In this document: positions 50,054 to 59,423 of the stretch, one piece after another
How positions within the stretch are numbered: the stretch's first letter is position 1
Layout of the letters: every line of letters starts with the position of its first letter
DNA from: Oscillospiraceae bacterium
GTDB lineage: Bacteria; Bacillota; Clostridia; Oscillospirales; Oscillospiraceae
NCBI GenBank assembly: GCA_910575265.1
Contig: CAJTEA010000013.1
Span: 1 to 64,000 of the forward strand
Direction of reading: 5' to 3'
Length of the DNA: 64,000 nucleotides
Notes under the pieces: model-generated
Told to the model about the DNA's origin: nothing
The model's input: the letters and a program-made list of their open reading frames with translations, nothing else
The model's database searches: none
Made by a program: the position numbers and the translations under genes

Positions 50054-50884
50054 CTAGGGCGGTATTTCCTCCGTATCCTTGAATATGTCCCGGTAGAGAC
50101 CGGGGGCCAGTCCAATAAATCGGTTGAAATAATTGGTGAAATGACTCTGATCGGAGAAGCCGGTTTGCAGCGCCGCCTCAACGGGAGGAACGCCTTGTTC
50201 CAACAGCTTTTTGGCTTTCCCGATGCGAATGTTTTCCAGATAGCTGTATGGCGTGACGCCCTTTGAGCGGGCAAAGGCCCGGAGCAGGGTGGATTTGCTC
50301 AATCCGGCGCAGCGGCAGAGCTGATCCAGATCAATCCGCTCGGCATAATACCGCTCCATAAAGGCACAAGCTTTTTCAATTTCCTTCCGGCACTCCGGGA
50401 CACAGCTTTCAAAGGGCTGACCGTATTGCCGGATCAGCAGGGAGATCAGAAGCGGCAGATGCTCCTCTTTCCCAAATTCATGGGAGCCTTTCATCACCAG
50501 CTCATGGAGCGGGCGCAGACAGCAGGTGATTTCTCCATCCGAGATTACGTTTTGGGAAAATCCGGGCAGTTCCCGTCTGCCGGTCACTTTCTCCGCCAAA
50601 TCCAGCATGACCTCCTTGGCGATGTTGAAGCCCCGGTAATCCAGCGTACCGCTGTCACTTTGAACACAGGCGTGGTTATCCCCTGGGTTGAACAGGAGAA
50701 CATCACCCGTTGAAATGGTGTACTCCTGATTTTTGCAGGACAGGACACGCTCCCCGGCCTCCACAAACCCGATCACATAGTACTCATGGAAATGGTTCAG
50801 GAAAGGCCGCGCGATGCCCTCAAAGCGGTAAGCCTCTATGCGGAGTTCATCATCGTAGACCACCGTTCGCGCTTCTTGTTTCAT
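50054..50884 (-). CDS. AraC-family regulator with N-terminal cupin
   Basis: The protein has 276 residues. A cupin sensor domain (LNHFHEYYVIGFVEAGERVL, STGDVLLFNPGDNHAC) precedes two C-terminal helix-turn-helices (LDQLCRCAGLSKSTLLRAFA and EAALQTGFSDQSHFTNYFNR). This is the classic AraC plan; the ligand is unknown. The start at 50884 has GGAGG 9 bp upstream; the longer open frame would run into the promoter (TATAAT near 50909 on the minus strand). Upstream gene of the DUF2000 operon. Confidence 0.92.
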   Translation of the reverse strand: MKQEARTVVYDDELRIEAYRFEGIARPFLNHFHEYYVIGFVEAGERVLSCKNQEYTISTGDVLLFNPGDNHACVQSDSGTLDYRGFNIAKEVMLDLAEKVTGRRELPGFSQNVISDGEITCCLRPLHELVMKGSHEFGKEEHLPLLISLLIRQYGQPFESCVPECRKEIEKACAFMERYYAERIDLDQLCRCAGLSKSTLLRAFARSKGVTPYSYLENIRIGKAKKLLEQGVPPVEAALQTGFSDQSHFTNYFNRFIGLAPGLYRDIFKDTEEIPP

Positions 50885-50972
50885 ACGGTGTACCTCCTTG
50901 CTCGTCCCATTATAACAGCCGGAGATTGTGCTGGCTTGTAAAATATCTTCATTTTTTGCGCAGTGGAGAAAA

Positions 50973-51004
50973 TGGCGCGGGGATAGGTCAACCAATCCCC
51001 GCGC
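50973..51004 (-). terminator. Terminator of the amidase gene
   Basis: GGCGCGGGGAT and ATCCCCGCGCC form an 11-bp stem with a 10-nt loop, followed on the minus strand by ATTTTCT. Confidence 0.75.
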
Positions 51005-51015
51005 CCCGTTTTGGT

Positions 51016-51810
51016 TTATTGGGCCTGACGGGACCGGTAAAGCATCTGCGCCATCTCCTCCCGGGTGGGGAAGGACTTGTAGTGCTTTTCGCCGTTGTCA
51101 CTGCCCACAATAATGCCCTGCTCCTCCGCCCAGGTCCGGGCGGGCTGGGACCAGTCGCTGGGGGGGAGCTTGGCCTGACCGGCCAGATAGCCCTCCATCA
51201 ACTGATTGAACCGTTCCTGTGTCATGCTGTCGTCCTCCTCGTCCTCTATGGCCTGAGCTACATCCTGACGAAACTGGTCCATGGTCACCCCGTGTTTGGG
51301 CCACCACTGGAGCACGTCGCCGTGCTGGCTGGCGATCCCCAGGTTATAGCCCTCCGCGTGGCAGATCACCACCCCGGGGGCCAGAGGGTCCAGCTTGAAC
51401 TCCTGGCACAGCGTCGCGGTGAGAGCCACGGCGTTGTGGTAGAGATCGTCAAAATAGGCATGGTTGGCCTCCACATCATAGCCTACCATGGTGCCGCCCT
51501 GGTAGGTGTGGCCGGCGGGCTCACAGCACTCAAAGGAGATATGGGTGTTGTTGGCGCTGCGGCCGGTAGTGCCCGTTCCGGCGTGCCAGCCCCGGGTGGT
51601 CCAGGGCAGAGTCTGGACGGCGCGGTCCCGGGCCACAAAGGCGTGGACGCACTTTTCCACACCCGGAGCGTTCCACCGGCGGAGAAAGACCTCCGGATCG
51701 GGCTGAGCCACCCCGGTGGAGTGGACCATTACCCCTCTGGGCTTGATGGTCTGTCCGGTCTTGTAGCAGTCGTTTTCGGTAAGAAATTCCTGATTCAGCG
51801 TAAGCTCCAT
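51016..51810 (-). CDS. N-acetylmuramoyl-L-alanine amidase (Amidase_2/PGRP type)
   Basis: The protein has 264 residues. Residues 20-180 form the zinc amidase: VMVHSTGVAQ (His ligand), HAFVARDRAVQTLPWTTRGW, NTHISFECCEP (catalytic Glu) and VICHAEGYNLGIAS (His), with a Lys-type substitution region later. The last 60 residues (RFNQLMEGYLAGQAKLPPSD ... TREEMAQMLYR) resemble an S-layer-like or wall-targeting module. There is no signal peptide, as in phage endolysins, but no other phage genes are near. The start at 51810 follows GAGGAGG. It cuts the sugar-peptide bond in peptidoglycan. Confidence 0.88.
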   Translation of the reverse strand: MELTLNQEFLTENDCYKTGQTIKPRGVMVHSTGVAQPDPEVFLRRWNAPGVEKCVHAFVARDRAVQTLPWTTRGWHAGTGTTGRSANNTHISFECCEPAGHTYQGGTMVGYDVEANHAYFDDLYHNAVALTATLCQEFKLDPLAPGVVICHAEGYNLGIASQHGDVLQWWPKHGVTMDQFRQDVAQAIEDEEDDSMTQERFNQLMEGYLAGQAKLPPSDWSQPARTWAEEQGIIVGSDNGEKHYKSFPTREEMAQMLYRSRQAQ

Positions 51811-52013
51811 AACAGCCTCCTCTGTGTCGGGCCTCAGCGAAGGCCCATCCATCCTATGCGGAAGCGGGGAAAAGCGTCCGGCGGTTGCCGGGGGATATTT
51901 ATTCTGCCCGCGGAAAAATCTGAAAAAGCTATGGCTTTTTTTTGGATTTGTGGTATGATGATAAATACCGTCAGTATGGAGTGGATATTACCCGGGAAAG
52001 GAGGCGGACCGCG

Positions 52014-53462
52014 ATGAAACGAAGATGGACAGCCCTGGGGCTGATGATGGCGCTGATCCTGACGCTGAGCGGCTGCCTGTTTCGCTCCCCGGACGACCTG
52101 TACCGCCAGCCGGAGACATCGCCGGGCTATGAGCAGCTCAACGCCGCCATCCGGACGGTACGCACCGGGCTGGAGGCGGAATTTGGGGTCCGGGTGGAGG
52201 ATGTGACCATCATGGCCGGGGACAACACGGCCAGCATCCAGCTCCAGGACCTGGACGGAGACGGTCTGCGGGAGAGCGCCGTTACCGTCCTTCGGGTGCC
52301 CGGCATCGAAAAGCCCATTAAAATCTACATTTTCACCCAGATTGGGGAGGAATATGTGGTCACCGGCGTGGTGGAGGGCGAGGGCAGCGCTATCTTCGCC
52401 ATGGACTACGCCCAGCTCAACGGAGAGGGGCGCAAGGAGGTGGCGGTGAACTGGCAGATCAGCACCGGAGCCTATCAGCTGGGGGTGTATACACTGGACG
52501 ATATCGACCTGCCCGGCGAGGGCCTGAACGAGGAGGGCACGGTCACCGCCATCCGGGGGCTGACCCGGGCGGATCTGATGGCCACCGAGCGGCTGCTCAC
52601 CCGGTGCAGTGTGGCCAGCGACGGCTCCAGCGGCTGCCGCCTGATCGACATGGACCGGGACACCCGCACCGATGTGCTGGTCACCCGGCTGGACGCCGGG
52701 GGCCTGAACAGCCAGGTGGAGCTGTACGGCTGGAGAGACGGGGCGCTGACCTCGCTGGCGGTGACCGAGCTGTCCGCGGGCATCACCGCCCTCAGCCGGG
52801 TTCGCGGCAACTATCTGGCCGGACAGTACAACCAGCCAGCCATCTATATCAGCAGCACACTGGCTGACAACAGCCGGGTTATCGATGTGGTGGCCTATAT
52901 TAACGGGGAGCTGACCAATGTGGCTATGGACGCCTCCGGTGTCAGCCGGGAGCTGTTCCAGGGTTACACCGAGGTCAACCCCACCGATATCAACGGCGAC
53001 GCTGTGGTGGAGCTGCCCTCCCCCAGCCAGCTGCCCACCTATGGGGAGAGCAGCTCCAGCAATTTCTGGATTCTGGACTGGGCTCAGTATGACGAGCGGG
53101 GCAACCGGAGCCATGTGCTTACCACCTACCACAACGTGAGCGACGGCTGGTATCTCGTCATTCCGGAGAACTGGCGGGACCAGATTACCATTTCCCGCAA
53201 CGATCAGGTTACCGGCCGCCGGGAGGTGGTCTTTTCCCACTGGCAGGGGGAGGACAGAGAGCCGCGGCCCTTTCTCAGCATCTACCGCATGGCCAGCAGC
53301 CGCAGCGCCAGCGCGGTGGAGGACGGCTGGACCATTCTCCGGGAGGAGGAAAATGTGGTCTACGCCGCCAGCTTCCACGATAGCGGCTGGGACTGCGGCC
53401 TGGATGAGATGGACCTGCTGGAGCGCTTTGATACCATCAAGGCCAGCTGGCACTATGAGTAA
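52014..53462 (+). CDS. Lipoprotein with FG-GAP/VCBS-like repeats, upstream of a two-component system
   Basis: The protein has 482 residues. A lipobox (MALILTLSGC) anchors it outside the membrane. DLDGDGLRES, MDRDTRTDVL and DINGDAVVEL are Asp-rich loops like those of VCBS/FG-GAP propeller repeats, pointing to a calcium-binding beta-propeller. AAAGGAGGCGG precedes the ATG at 52014. It is followed 25 bp later by a response regulator and then a kinase in the same direction; it may be an accessory sensor for that system (inferred). Confidence 0.82.
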   Translation: MKRRWTALGLMMALILTLSGCLFRSPDDLYRQPETSPGYEQLNAAIRTVRTGLEAEFGVRVEDVTIMAGDNTASIQLQDLDGDGLRESAVTVLRVPGIEKPIKIYIFTQIGEEYVVTGVVEGEGSAIFAMDYAQLNGEGRKEVAVNWQISTGAYQLGVYTLDDIDLPGEGLNEEGTVTAIRGLTRADLMATERLLTRCSVASDGSSGCRLIDMDRDTRTDVLVTRLDAGGLNSQVELYGWRDGALTSLAVTELSAGITALSRVRGNYLAGQYNQPAIYISSTLADNSRVIDVVAYINGELTNVAMDASGVSRELFQGYTEVNPTDINGDAVVELPSPSQLPTYGESSSSNFWILDWAQYDERGNRSHVLTTYHNVSDGWYLVIPENWRDQITISRNDQVTGRREVVFSHWQGEDREPRPFLSIYRMASSRSASAVEDGWTILREEENVVYAASFHDSGWDCGLDEMDLLERFDTIKASWHYE

Positions 53463-53487
53463 TGGATAGTAGGAGGGTGGAGCGCCC

Positions 53488-54177
53488 ATGAGAAAGGTAT
53501 TGGTCCTGGAGGACGAGGTAAATATCCGCAGCTTTGTGGTCATCAATCTGCGCCGGGCGGGCTATCAGACAGTGGAGGCCGGTACCGGGGAGGAGGCCCT
53601 GGCCGCGGTGAAGGAGAATCCGGATATCAAGGTGGCCCTGCTGGATATCATGCTGCCGGGGATCGACGGCTTTGAGGTCTGCCGCCGCCTGCGGGCCATG
53701 GACAACAAAATCGGCATTATCATGCTCACCGCCCGCACCCAGGAGATGGACAAGGTGACCGGCCTGATGACCGGCGCGGACGACTATGTGACCAAGCCCT
53801 TTTCTCCCGCCGAGCTCACCGCCCGGGTGGACGCCCTCTTCCGCCGCACCGGCGGGGATGAGGCGCCTGTCTCCGCCGATGAGATCAGCGACCCGCCCTT
53901 TCTGCTCAACACCCGCAACCGCACGCTGGAGAAAAACGGCCAGCGTGTCAAGCTCACCCAGGTGGAGTACGCCATTGTCAAGCTGTTTATGGAAAACCCC
54001 GGCAAGGCCCTGTCGCGGGAGGAAATCCTGGATACGGTCTGGGGCAAGGACTACTTCGGTGAGCTGAAGATTGTGGACGTGAACATCCGCCGCCTGCGCA
54101 TTAAAATTGAGGACAACGCCCAGAAGCCCACCTTTGTCAATACGGTGTGGGGCTACGGGTATAAGTGGGGCAGTTAG
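53488..54177 (+). CDS. OmpR/PhoB-family response regulator
   Basis: The protein has 229 residues. The receiver (1-118) has ED near 9-10, phospho-Asp in VALLDIMLPGIDG near 54, IMLTAR and YVTKPFSP. The winged helix ends in VDVNIRRLRIKIEDNAQKPT and VWGYGYKW, close to the WalR/PhoP branch of the OmpR family. Since WalR-like boxes occur at 2744-2771 and 3106-3122, this regulator is one candidate to bind them. It is followed 3 bp later by its kinase. Confidence 0.95.
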   Translation: MRKVLVLEDEVNIRSFVVINLRRAGYQTVEAGTGEEALAAVKENPDIKVALLDIMLPGIDGFEVCRRLRAMDNKIGIIMLTARTQEMDKVTGLMTGADDYVTKPFSPAELTARVDALFRRTGGDEAPVSADEISDPPFLLNTRNRTLEKNGQRVKLTQVEYAIVKLFMENPGKALSREEILDTVWGKDYFGELKIVDVNIRRLRIKIEDNAQKPTFVNTVWGYGYKWGS

Positions 54178-54180
54178 AAT

Positions 54181-55611
54181 ATGGCCAAAACGACAAGGAT
54201 ACAGGATCAGGTCAAGATCCGGGGCATCCGGCGGCGGTGGCTGGTGAACAGCGTGGCCATCGTGCTGCTGATCCTGGCCCTGGCGGTGGGGGCCTTCGCC
54301 GCCATGCTGTGGAGCTACTACTACGGCGGGACGGCGGACGACCTGACCCGAAAGGCCACCTCCTCCGCCAACGGCTTCCGGATGTACACCCGGTCCGACT
54401 ACCGGGCGGCCGCCCAACAGACGGTGAGCAGCTATGAGGACAAGGGCCGGCTGGAGCTGCAATTTCTGGACACCACCGGGGCGGTGCTCTTTTCCGGCAA
54501 CGATCTGACCGCTGGCAGCACCCCCAGCACCCCGGATATCCAGCAGGCCCTTCTGGAGCGGACCGCCAAGCCGTGGAGCGGACGGGACCCGGACACCGGA
54601 GAGCGTATTCTGGCCGCCTCCAGCCCGGTGATCTACCAGGGGGAGGTGGTGGGCGTGATCCGCTATGTCACCTCCCTGTCCGAGATTGACCGGCAGTTTA
54701 CCTTCTCCATGGCAGTGATCGCCGCTATCGCCCTGGGTATTTTCGCCATGGTCTACTTCTCCAATCTGTACTTTGTGCGCTCCATTGTAGAGCCGCTGGC
54801 CGGTATTACCGAGATCGCGCAGGTCATCGCCGGAGGCAGCTATGGGGTTCAGATCGAGAAGCAGTATGACGATGAGATTGGAGAGCTCACCGACGCCATC
54901 AATGACATGTCCCTGAAAATCCGTCAGGCGGAAAAGACACAGAGTGAGTTTATCTCCTCCGTCTCCCATGAGCTGCGCACCCCTCTCACCGCCATCACCG
55001 GCTGGGCGGAAACCATTCAGAATGGCGAGTGCCGCTCGGCGGACGATATCCGCAAGGGGATGAGCATCATCGTCTCCGAGAGCCGGAGGCTGGGCAACAT
55101 GGTGGAGGAGCTGCTGGAGTTCTCCCGCATTGAGGACGGGCGGTTCACCCTGTCGGTGGAGCCCCTGGACCTGAAGGCGGAGCTGGAGGACGCGGTGTAC
55201 ACCTACACCGAGTTTTTCCGCAGAGAGGGCATCAGTCTGGAATACATGGACAACAGCCCAGAGGAGGTAATTCCCATCTCCGGCGACCCGGAGCGGCTGC
55301 GCCAGGTGTTCTGCAATCTGCTGGACAATGCCGCCAAGCACGGCGGGGCGGGCAAGCGCATCGACGTTTCCGTCTGGCGGGAGGGGGCGGAGGCGGTCAT
55401 CCGGGTCCGGGACTACGGTCCGGGCGCTCCCGAGGAGGAGCTTCCCTTCCTGAAAAACAAATTCTACAAGGGCAGCTCCAAAGCCCGGGGCTCAGGCATC
55501 GGTCTTGCCGTGTGCGAGGAGATTATCACCCGCCACGAGGGCCGGCTGGACGTGGACAACGCCGAGGGCGGCGGCTTTCAGGTTACCATCCGCCTGCCCA
55601 TTGAAATTTGA
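54181..55611 (+). CDS. Sensor histidine kinase (TM-extracellular-TM-HAMP-HisKA-HATPase)
   Basis: The protein has 476 residues. TM1 near 22-45, an extracellular sensor of about 130 residues, TM2 near 173-196, HAMP near 197-250, HisKA SSVSHELRTPLTAITGW with the phospho-His near 263, and HATPase motifs CNLLDNAAKHGG and YGPGAPEEELPF; GSGIGLAVCEEI. The plan is PhoR/WalK-like but without a PAS domain. It acts with the regulator encoded upstream; cluster order lipoprotein-RR-HK. Confidence 0.95.
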   Translation: MAKTTRIQDQVKIRGIRRRWLVNSVAIVLLILALAVGAFAAMLWSYYYGGTADDLTRKATSSANGFRMYTRSDYRAAAQQTVSSYEDKGRLELQFLDTTGAVLFSGNDLTAGSTPSTPDIQQALLERTAKPWSGRDPDTGERILAASSPVIYQGEVVGVIRYVTSLSEIDRQFTFSMAVIAAIALGIFAMVYFSNLYFVRSIVEPLAGITEIAQVIAGGSYGVQIEKQYDDEIGELTDAINDMSLKIRQAEKTQSEFISSVSHELRTPLTAITGWAETIQNGECRSADDIRKGMSIIVSESRRLGNMVEELLEFSRIEDGRFTLSVEPLDLKAELEDAVYTYTEFFRREGISLEYMDNSPEEVIPISGDPERLRQVFCNLLDNAAKHGGAGKRIDVSVWREGAEAVIRVRDYGPGAPEEELPFLKNKFYKGSSKARGSGIGLAVCEEIITRHEGRLDVDNAEGGGFQVTIRLPIEI

Positions 55612-55690
55612 GGCGCGTTTTGATATAGTCAAAGCACCGCGGAAGCGGTGACGATACAAGACAGAGAAGTCATACCAAAGGAGAACCCAA

Positions 55691-56656
55691 ATGTCCAAGC
55701 AAGAGCAGTGTTCCACATTCAAAACCATGTGCGGCGGCCAGGCCCTGATCGAAGGAATCATGATGCGGGGTCCGAAAAAGCAGGCCGTGGTGGTCCGAAA
55801 AAGCGACGGCGAGCTGGAGGTCCAGGAGAAGGAGCTGAAGTTCATCAAGGACAGGTATCCTATCCTGGGCTGGCCCCTCATCCGGGGGGTGGTCAACTTT
55901 GCCGACTCCATGTACAACGGGGTCACCGCCCTGATGTACTCCGCTGAATTCTACCCCGAGGACGGGGAGGAGGAAGAGCCCTCCAAATTTGAGACCTGGC
56001 TGAACGACAGGCTGGGCACCGAAAAATTTACCGCCCTCATCACCACTCTGGCGGTGATTCTGGGAATGGCCATGTCCATCGGACTGTTTTTCCTCCTGCC
56101 CACCCTGCTGGGCACGGCGGTCACCGTTCTCACCGACTCCATGCTGGCCCGGAATCTGGCGGAGAGTCTGCTGAAGCTCCTGATCTTTGTGGCCTATCTG
56201 GCCCTGTGCTCCCGGATGGGGGAGATGAAACGGGTCTTTTCCTATCACGGAGCGGAGCACAAAACTATCTTCTGCTATGAGGCGGGCCTGCCTCTCACGG
56301 TGGAAAATGTCCGGAAGCAGCCCCGCCACCATCCCCGGTGCGGGACAAGCTTTCTGTTTATGGTCATTGCCATTTCCATTCTTGTGTCCACCGTCGTGTT
56401 CGCGATCTGGCCGGTACACAACGCGCTTCTGCGCTTTCTGGCCCATCTGGCCATGCTGCCGGCGATCGTGGGCATCAGCTATGAGATCAACCGCTGGGCC
56501 GGACGGCATGATGGCCCGGTGACCCGGTTTTTTGTCGCGCCGGGACTGTGGCTGCAAAATTTCACCACCTTTGAGCCGGATGACTCCATGATCGAGGTGG
56601 GCATCAAGGCCCTGGAGCTGGTCCTGCCAGAGGTGAAGGGCGAGGACGCCTGGTAA
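55691..56656 (+). CDS. DUF1385 membrane protein
   Basis: The protein has 321 residues. The N-terminal GGQALIEGIMMRGPKKQAVV and the middle YHGAEHKTIFCYEAG plus PRHHPRCGTSFLF are signatures of DUF1385, with four or five TM helices around. In Firmicutes it is almost always next to prmC and prfA, as here (prmC follows), which suggests a link to translation termination or ribosome assembly; no activity is known. AAAGGAG precedes the ATG. Confidence 0.92.
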   Translation: MSKQEQCSTFKTMCGGQALIEGIMMRGPKKQAVVVRKSDGELEVQEKELKFIKDRYPILGWPLIRGVVNFADSMYNGVTALMYSAEFYPEDGEEEEPSKFETWLNDRLGTEKFTALITTLAVILGMAMSIGLFFLLPTLLGTAVTVLTDSMLARNLAESLLKLLIFVAYLALCSRMGEMKRVFSYHGAEHKTIFCYEAGLPLTVENVRKQPRHHPRCGTSFLFMVIAISILVSTVVFAIWPVHNALLRFLAHLAMLPAIVGISYEINRWAGRHDGPVTRFFVAPGLWLQNFTTFEPDDSMIEVGIKALELVLPEVKGEDAW

Positions 56657-56688
56657 ACTATTTTCGACTTAAAATTAGGGGTGATTGG

Positions 56689-57552
56689 ATGGCGACCACC
56701 TACAACAATCTGTTTTTGGATACCCGCGCCCGGCTGAAAAAGGCGGGGGTGGAGTCGGCCCAGCTGGAGGCCAGGGAGATTATCTGCTTCGCCGCCGACA
56801 AGAACCGGGAGCATTTTTACCGGGATATGTCCCTGTACGTATCCGGAGACCTGGAGCACCGGGTGGAGGAGCTGGTTCAGCGCCGTCTGGCGGGGGAGCC
56901 GGTGGCCTACATCATCGGGGAGTGGGAGTTCTACGGCCTGTCTCTGGATATCTCCCGGGACGTTCTCATCCCCCGGCTGGACACCGAGCTGCTGGCGGAG
57001 CAGGGGATCCTCAAGGCCCGGGAGTCCGGTGAGGGGGCCCGGGTGCTGGACCTGTGCGCCGGCAGCGGCTGCGTGGGTCTGGCCGTCGCCGCCAACGCCC
57101 CGGAGTGCCGGGTAGTGCTGGCGGAGCTGTCTGAGGGGGCGCTGCGGGTGTGCAAGCAGAACGTCCGCCGCAACGAGCTGAACGCCCGGGTCACCTGTCT
57201 GTCCGTCAACGCGCTGGAGGCCCCCAACTCCTCGCTGTGGGATTTTGATGTGATTGTGTGCAATCCCCCCTATATCCCAACCGGGGATATCGACGGACTG
57301 GATACGTCGGTGAAGGACTACGAGCCCCGCCTCGCCCTGGACGGGGGAGCGGACGGCCTGGACTACTACCACGCCATCGCCGCCAAATGGAAATCCGCCC
57401 TCCGCTTGGGCGGTACGCTGATTTTTGAGGTGGGAATGGGTCAGGCGAGCGCTGTGGAGGACATTCTGGACAAGAATGGTTACGAGGACATCAAGGTCCT
57501 GCCCGACACCCAGAACATTCTCCGTGTGGTGGAGGGGACCATCAACAACTAG
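56689..57552 (+). CDS. prmC: Peptide chain release factor N5-glutamine methyltransferase PrmC
   Basis: The protein has 287 residues. It methylates the GGQ glutamine of release factors RF1/RF2. An N-terminal helical domain (about 1-75) with ARLKKAGVESAQLEAREIIC is followed by a Rossmann methyltransferase: VLDLCAGSGCVGLAVAAN and the catalytic NPPY in VIVCNPPYIPTGDI. Length and motifs are typical. It lies downstream of the DUF1385 gene, though prfA is not in the window. Confidence 0.95.
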   Translation: MATTYNNLFLDTRARLKKAGVESAQLEAREIICFAADKNREHFYRDMSLYVSGDLEHRVEELVQRRLAGEPVAYIIGEWEFYGLSLDISRDVLIPRLDTELLAEQGILKARESGEGARVLDLCAGSGCVGLAVAANAPECRVVLAELSEGALRVCKQNVRRNELNARVTCLSVNALEAPNSSLWDFDVIVCNPPYIPTGDIDGLDTSVKDYEPRLALDGGADGLDYYHAIAAKWKSALRLGGTLIFEVGMGQASAVEDILDKNGYEDIKVLPDTQNILRVVEGTINN

Positions 57553-57569
57553 GGCGGGAGATACCGGAA

Positions 57570-57645
57570 TGAGACGGTGTGTTGAATACAGAGATGGAGA
57601 AATAGTCCGTTTTATCGGACAGCTAAAAGAGTAATCTATGGGACA
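57570..57645 (+). other. Short frame and 19-bp repeat element upstream of recA
   Basis: A 21-codon frame ([20 protein letters not shown] plus E, stop at 57635) lies here. Its middle contains TAGTCCGTTTTATCGGACA (57603-57621), which occurs with one mismatch at the left dnd-island edge (22180-22198). GTCCG/CGGAC is a small hairpin; GGGACA follows at 57640. It may be a remnant of a mobile element or a true micro-gene. Confidence 0.35.
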
Positions 57646-57652
57646 GTAAGAG

Positions 57653-57675
57653 GCCGGAGGCCCTGAGCCTCCGGC
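57653..57675 (+). promoter_or_regulatory. Stem-loop just upstream of the recA ribosome site
   Basis: GCCGGAGGC, CCTGA, GCCTCCGGC: a perfect 9-bp stem with no T-run, ending 4 bp before the AAAGGA of recA. It could stabilise the mRNA or tune initiation. No LexA box was recognised. Confidence 0.5.
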
Positions 57676-57692
57676 GGGAAAGGATGATTTAC

Positions 57693-58808
57693 ATGGCCAG
57701 CAAAAAAACCATGATTGAGTCGGCCGCGCCGGCCACAGATAAGAAAAAGGCTCTGGCCACCGCCATGGCTCAGATCGAGCGGACCTATGGAAAGGGTTCC
57801 ATTATGCGGCTGGGGGAGAACACCGGCGTGGTGGTGGACTCCATCCCCACCGGCTCCCTGTCCCTGGACATCGCGCTGGGGATTGGCGGTGTGCCCAAGG
57901 GGCGGATTATTGAGGTCTACGGCCCCGAGTCCTCCGGCAAGACCACCCTGGCCCTCCACATTGTGGCCGAGGCCCAGAAGCGGGGAGGCGAGGTGGCCTT
58001 TATCGACGCCGAGCACGCCCTGGACCCCAGCTACGCCCGGGCTCTGGGGGTGGATATCGACTCCATGCTCATCTCCCAGCCGGACACCGGTGAGCAGGGC
58101 CTGGAAATCTGCGAGGCGCTGGTCCGGTCCGGGGCCATCGACGTGGTGGTGGTGGACTCGGTGGCCGCGCTGACTCCCCGGGCGGAGATCGAGGGCGACA
58201 TGGGCGACGCCCATGTGGGCCTGCTGGCCCGGCTGATGAGCCAGGCCCTGCGTAAGCTGGCCGGTTCCATCGCCAAGACCAACTGTATCGTCATTTTCAT
58301 CAACCAGCTGCGGGAAAAGGTGGGCGTGATGTACGGCAACCCGGAGGTGACCACCGGAGGCCGGGCACTGAAGTTCTACTCCTCGGTGCGCGTCGATGTG
58401 CGCCGGGTCGAGGCCATCAAGGAGGGCGGGGAGATCATCGGTAACCGCACCCGGGCCAAGATCGTCAAAAATAAGGTGGCGCCCCCCTTCCGGGAGGCGG
58501 AGTTCGACATTCTCTACGGGGAGGGCATCTCCAAGTGGGGGGAGATGGTGGATCTGGCGGTCAAGCTGGACATCATCCAGAAATCAGGCTCCTGGTTCTC
58601 TATGGGCGAGACCCGCATCGGTCAGGGCCGGGACGCCGCCAAGCAGTTTTTGAAGGACAACCCCGAAATTGCCGCCGACGTGGAGGAGCAGGTTCGGGCC
58701 AACGCCTTCAAGCTGATGAGCAAGCAGTCCCAGACCGCCGCCAAGGCCGCGGGTCGGGCGGTGGACGTGTCCGCTGACGACTTTGACGACGGGTCAGGCG
58801 AGGAATAA
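57693..58808 (+). CDS. recA: Recombinase A
   Basis: The protein has 371 residues. It forms filaments on single-stranded DNA for strand exchange and stimulates LexA self-cleavage. Walker A is [12 protein letters not shown] near 72, MAW motif and Walker [13 protein letters not shown], loop L1 [12 protein letters not shown] and loop L2 [20 protein letters not shown]. The start at 57693 ([10 protein letters not shown]) is chosen over 57684 because AAAGGA lies 8 bp before it. recX follows directly. Confidence 0.97.
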   Translation: MASKKTMIESAAPATDKKKALATAMAQIERTYGKGSIMRLGENTGVVVDSIPTGSLSLDIALGIGGVPKGRIIEVYGPESSGKTTLALHIVAEAQKRGGEVAFIDAEHALDPSYARALGVDIDSMLISQPDTGEQGLEICEALVRSGAIDVVVVDSVAALTPRAEIEGDMGDAHVGLLARLMSQALRKLAGSIAKTNCIVIFINQLREKVGVMYGNPEVTTGGRALKFYSSVRVDVRRVEAIKEGGEIIGNRTRAKIVKNKVAPPFREAEFDILYGEGISKWGEMVDLAVKLDIIQKSGSWFSMGETRIGQGRDAAKQFLKDNPEIAADVEEQVRANAFKLMSKQSQTAAKAAGRAVDVSADDFDDGSGEE

Positions 58809-59423
58809 ATGGTCATCCAGGAATTAAAGCCATCCAGAAGGGTGGAGGGCCGCTGGCTGGCGGTGCTGGAGGATGGCTCCATTCTGCGTGTCGGCGAGGG
58901 CGAGGTGATTGACTTTGCCCTCTATGCCGGAAAGGAGCTGTCGGAGGAGGAAGCCGTCCAGCTCCAGGAATCCGCCCGCCGGAGCGGGCTGAAAACCAGA
59001 GCCATTGAGCTGCTCATGCGAAAGCCCCGGTCCCGAAAGGAGCTGGGGCGCAGGCTGTTAGAGTGGGAGGCGTCCCAGGAGGAGGCCGACGCCATCTGTG
59101 ACCGAATGGAGGAGCTGGGCTATCTCAACGAGGGGGAATACGCCGGCCGGATCGTGCGGCACTACGCCGCCAAGGGCTTTGGAGAGCGGAAGCTGCGGGA
59201 CGAGCTCTACCGCCGGGGCATCCCCCGGGAACTGTGGGACAGCGCGCTGGCTCAGATCGAGGACAACGCCCCCGCCATCGACGCCTTTTTGGAAAAAAAG
59301 CTCAAGGGAAGCCACGACCCCAAGGATGTGAAGAGAGCCTCCGACGCCCTGGCCCGCCGGGGCTTTTCCTGGTCCGAGATCAGCGAGGCCCTGCGGCGGT
59401 ACGGCATGGAGGCGTATGACTAG
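58809..59423 (+). CDS. recX: RecX regulatory protein
   Basis: The protein has 204 residues. It binds the RecA filament and limits its activity. Tandem three-helix RecX repeats are visible (RAIELLMRKPRSRKELGRRL, DRMEELGYLNEGEYAGRIVR, GFGERKLRDELYRRGIPREL, DALARRGFSWSEISEALRRY). It begins immediately after the recA stop, so it is read by coupling. It overlaps by a few bases the convergent small gene. Confidence 0.94.
   Translation: MVIQELKPSRRVEGRWLAVLEDGSILRVGEGEVIDFALYAGKELSEEEAVQLQESARRSGLKTRAIELLMRKPRSRKELGRRLLEWEASQEEADAICDRMEELGYLNEGEYAGRIVRHYAAKGFGERKLRDELYRRGIPRELWDSALAQIEDNAPAIDAFLEKKLKGSHDPKDVKRASDALARRGFSWSEISEALRRYGMEAYD

Noticed and set aside
51016-51810. Amidase as part of a prophage lysis module
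   Set aside because: No holin, tail or terminase genes are near; neighbours are ordinary chromosomal genes, so a prophage is not supported.
51834-55341. Two long antisense frames (51834-53546 and 53437-55341) opposite the lipoprotein, regulator and kinase
   Set aside because: They are shadows of well-supported plus-strand genes and match no family.
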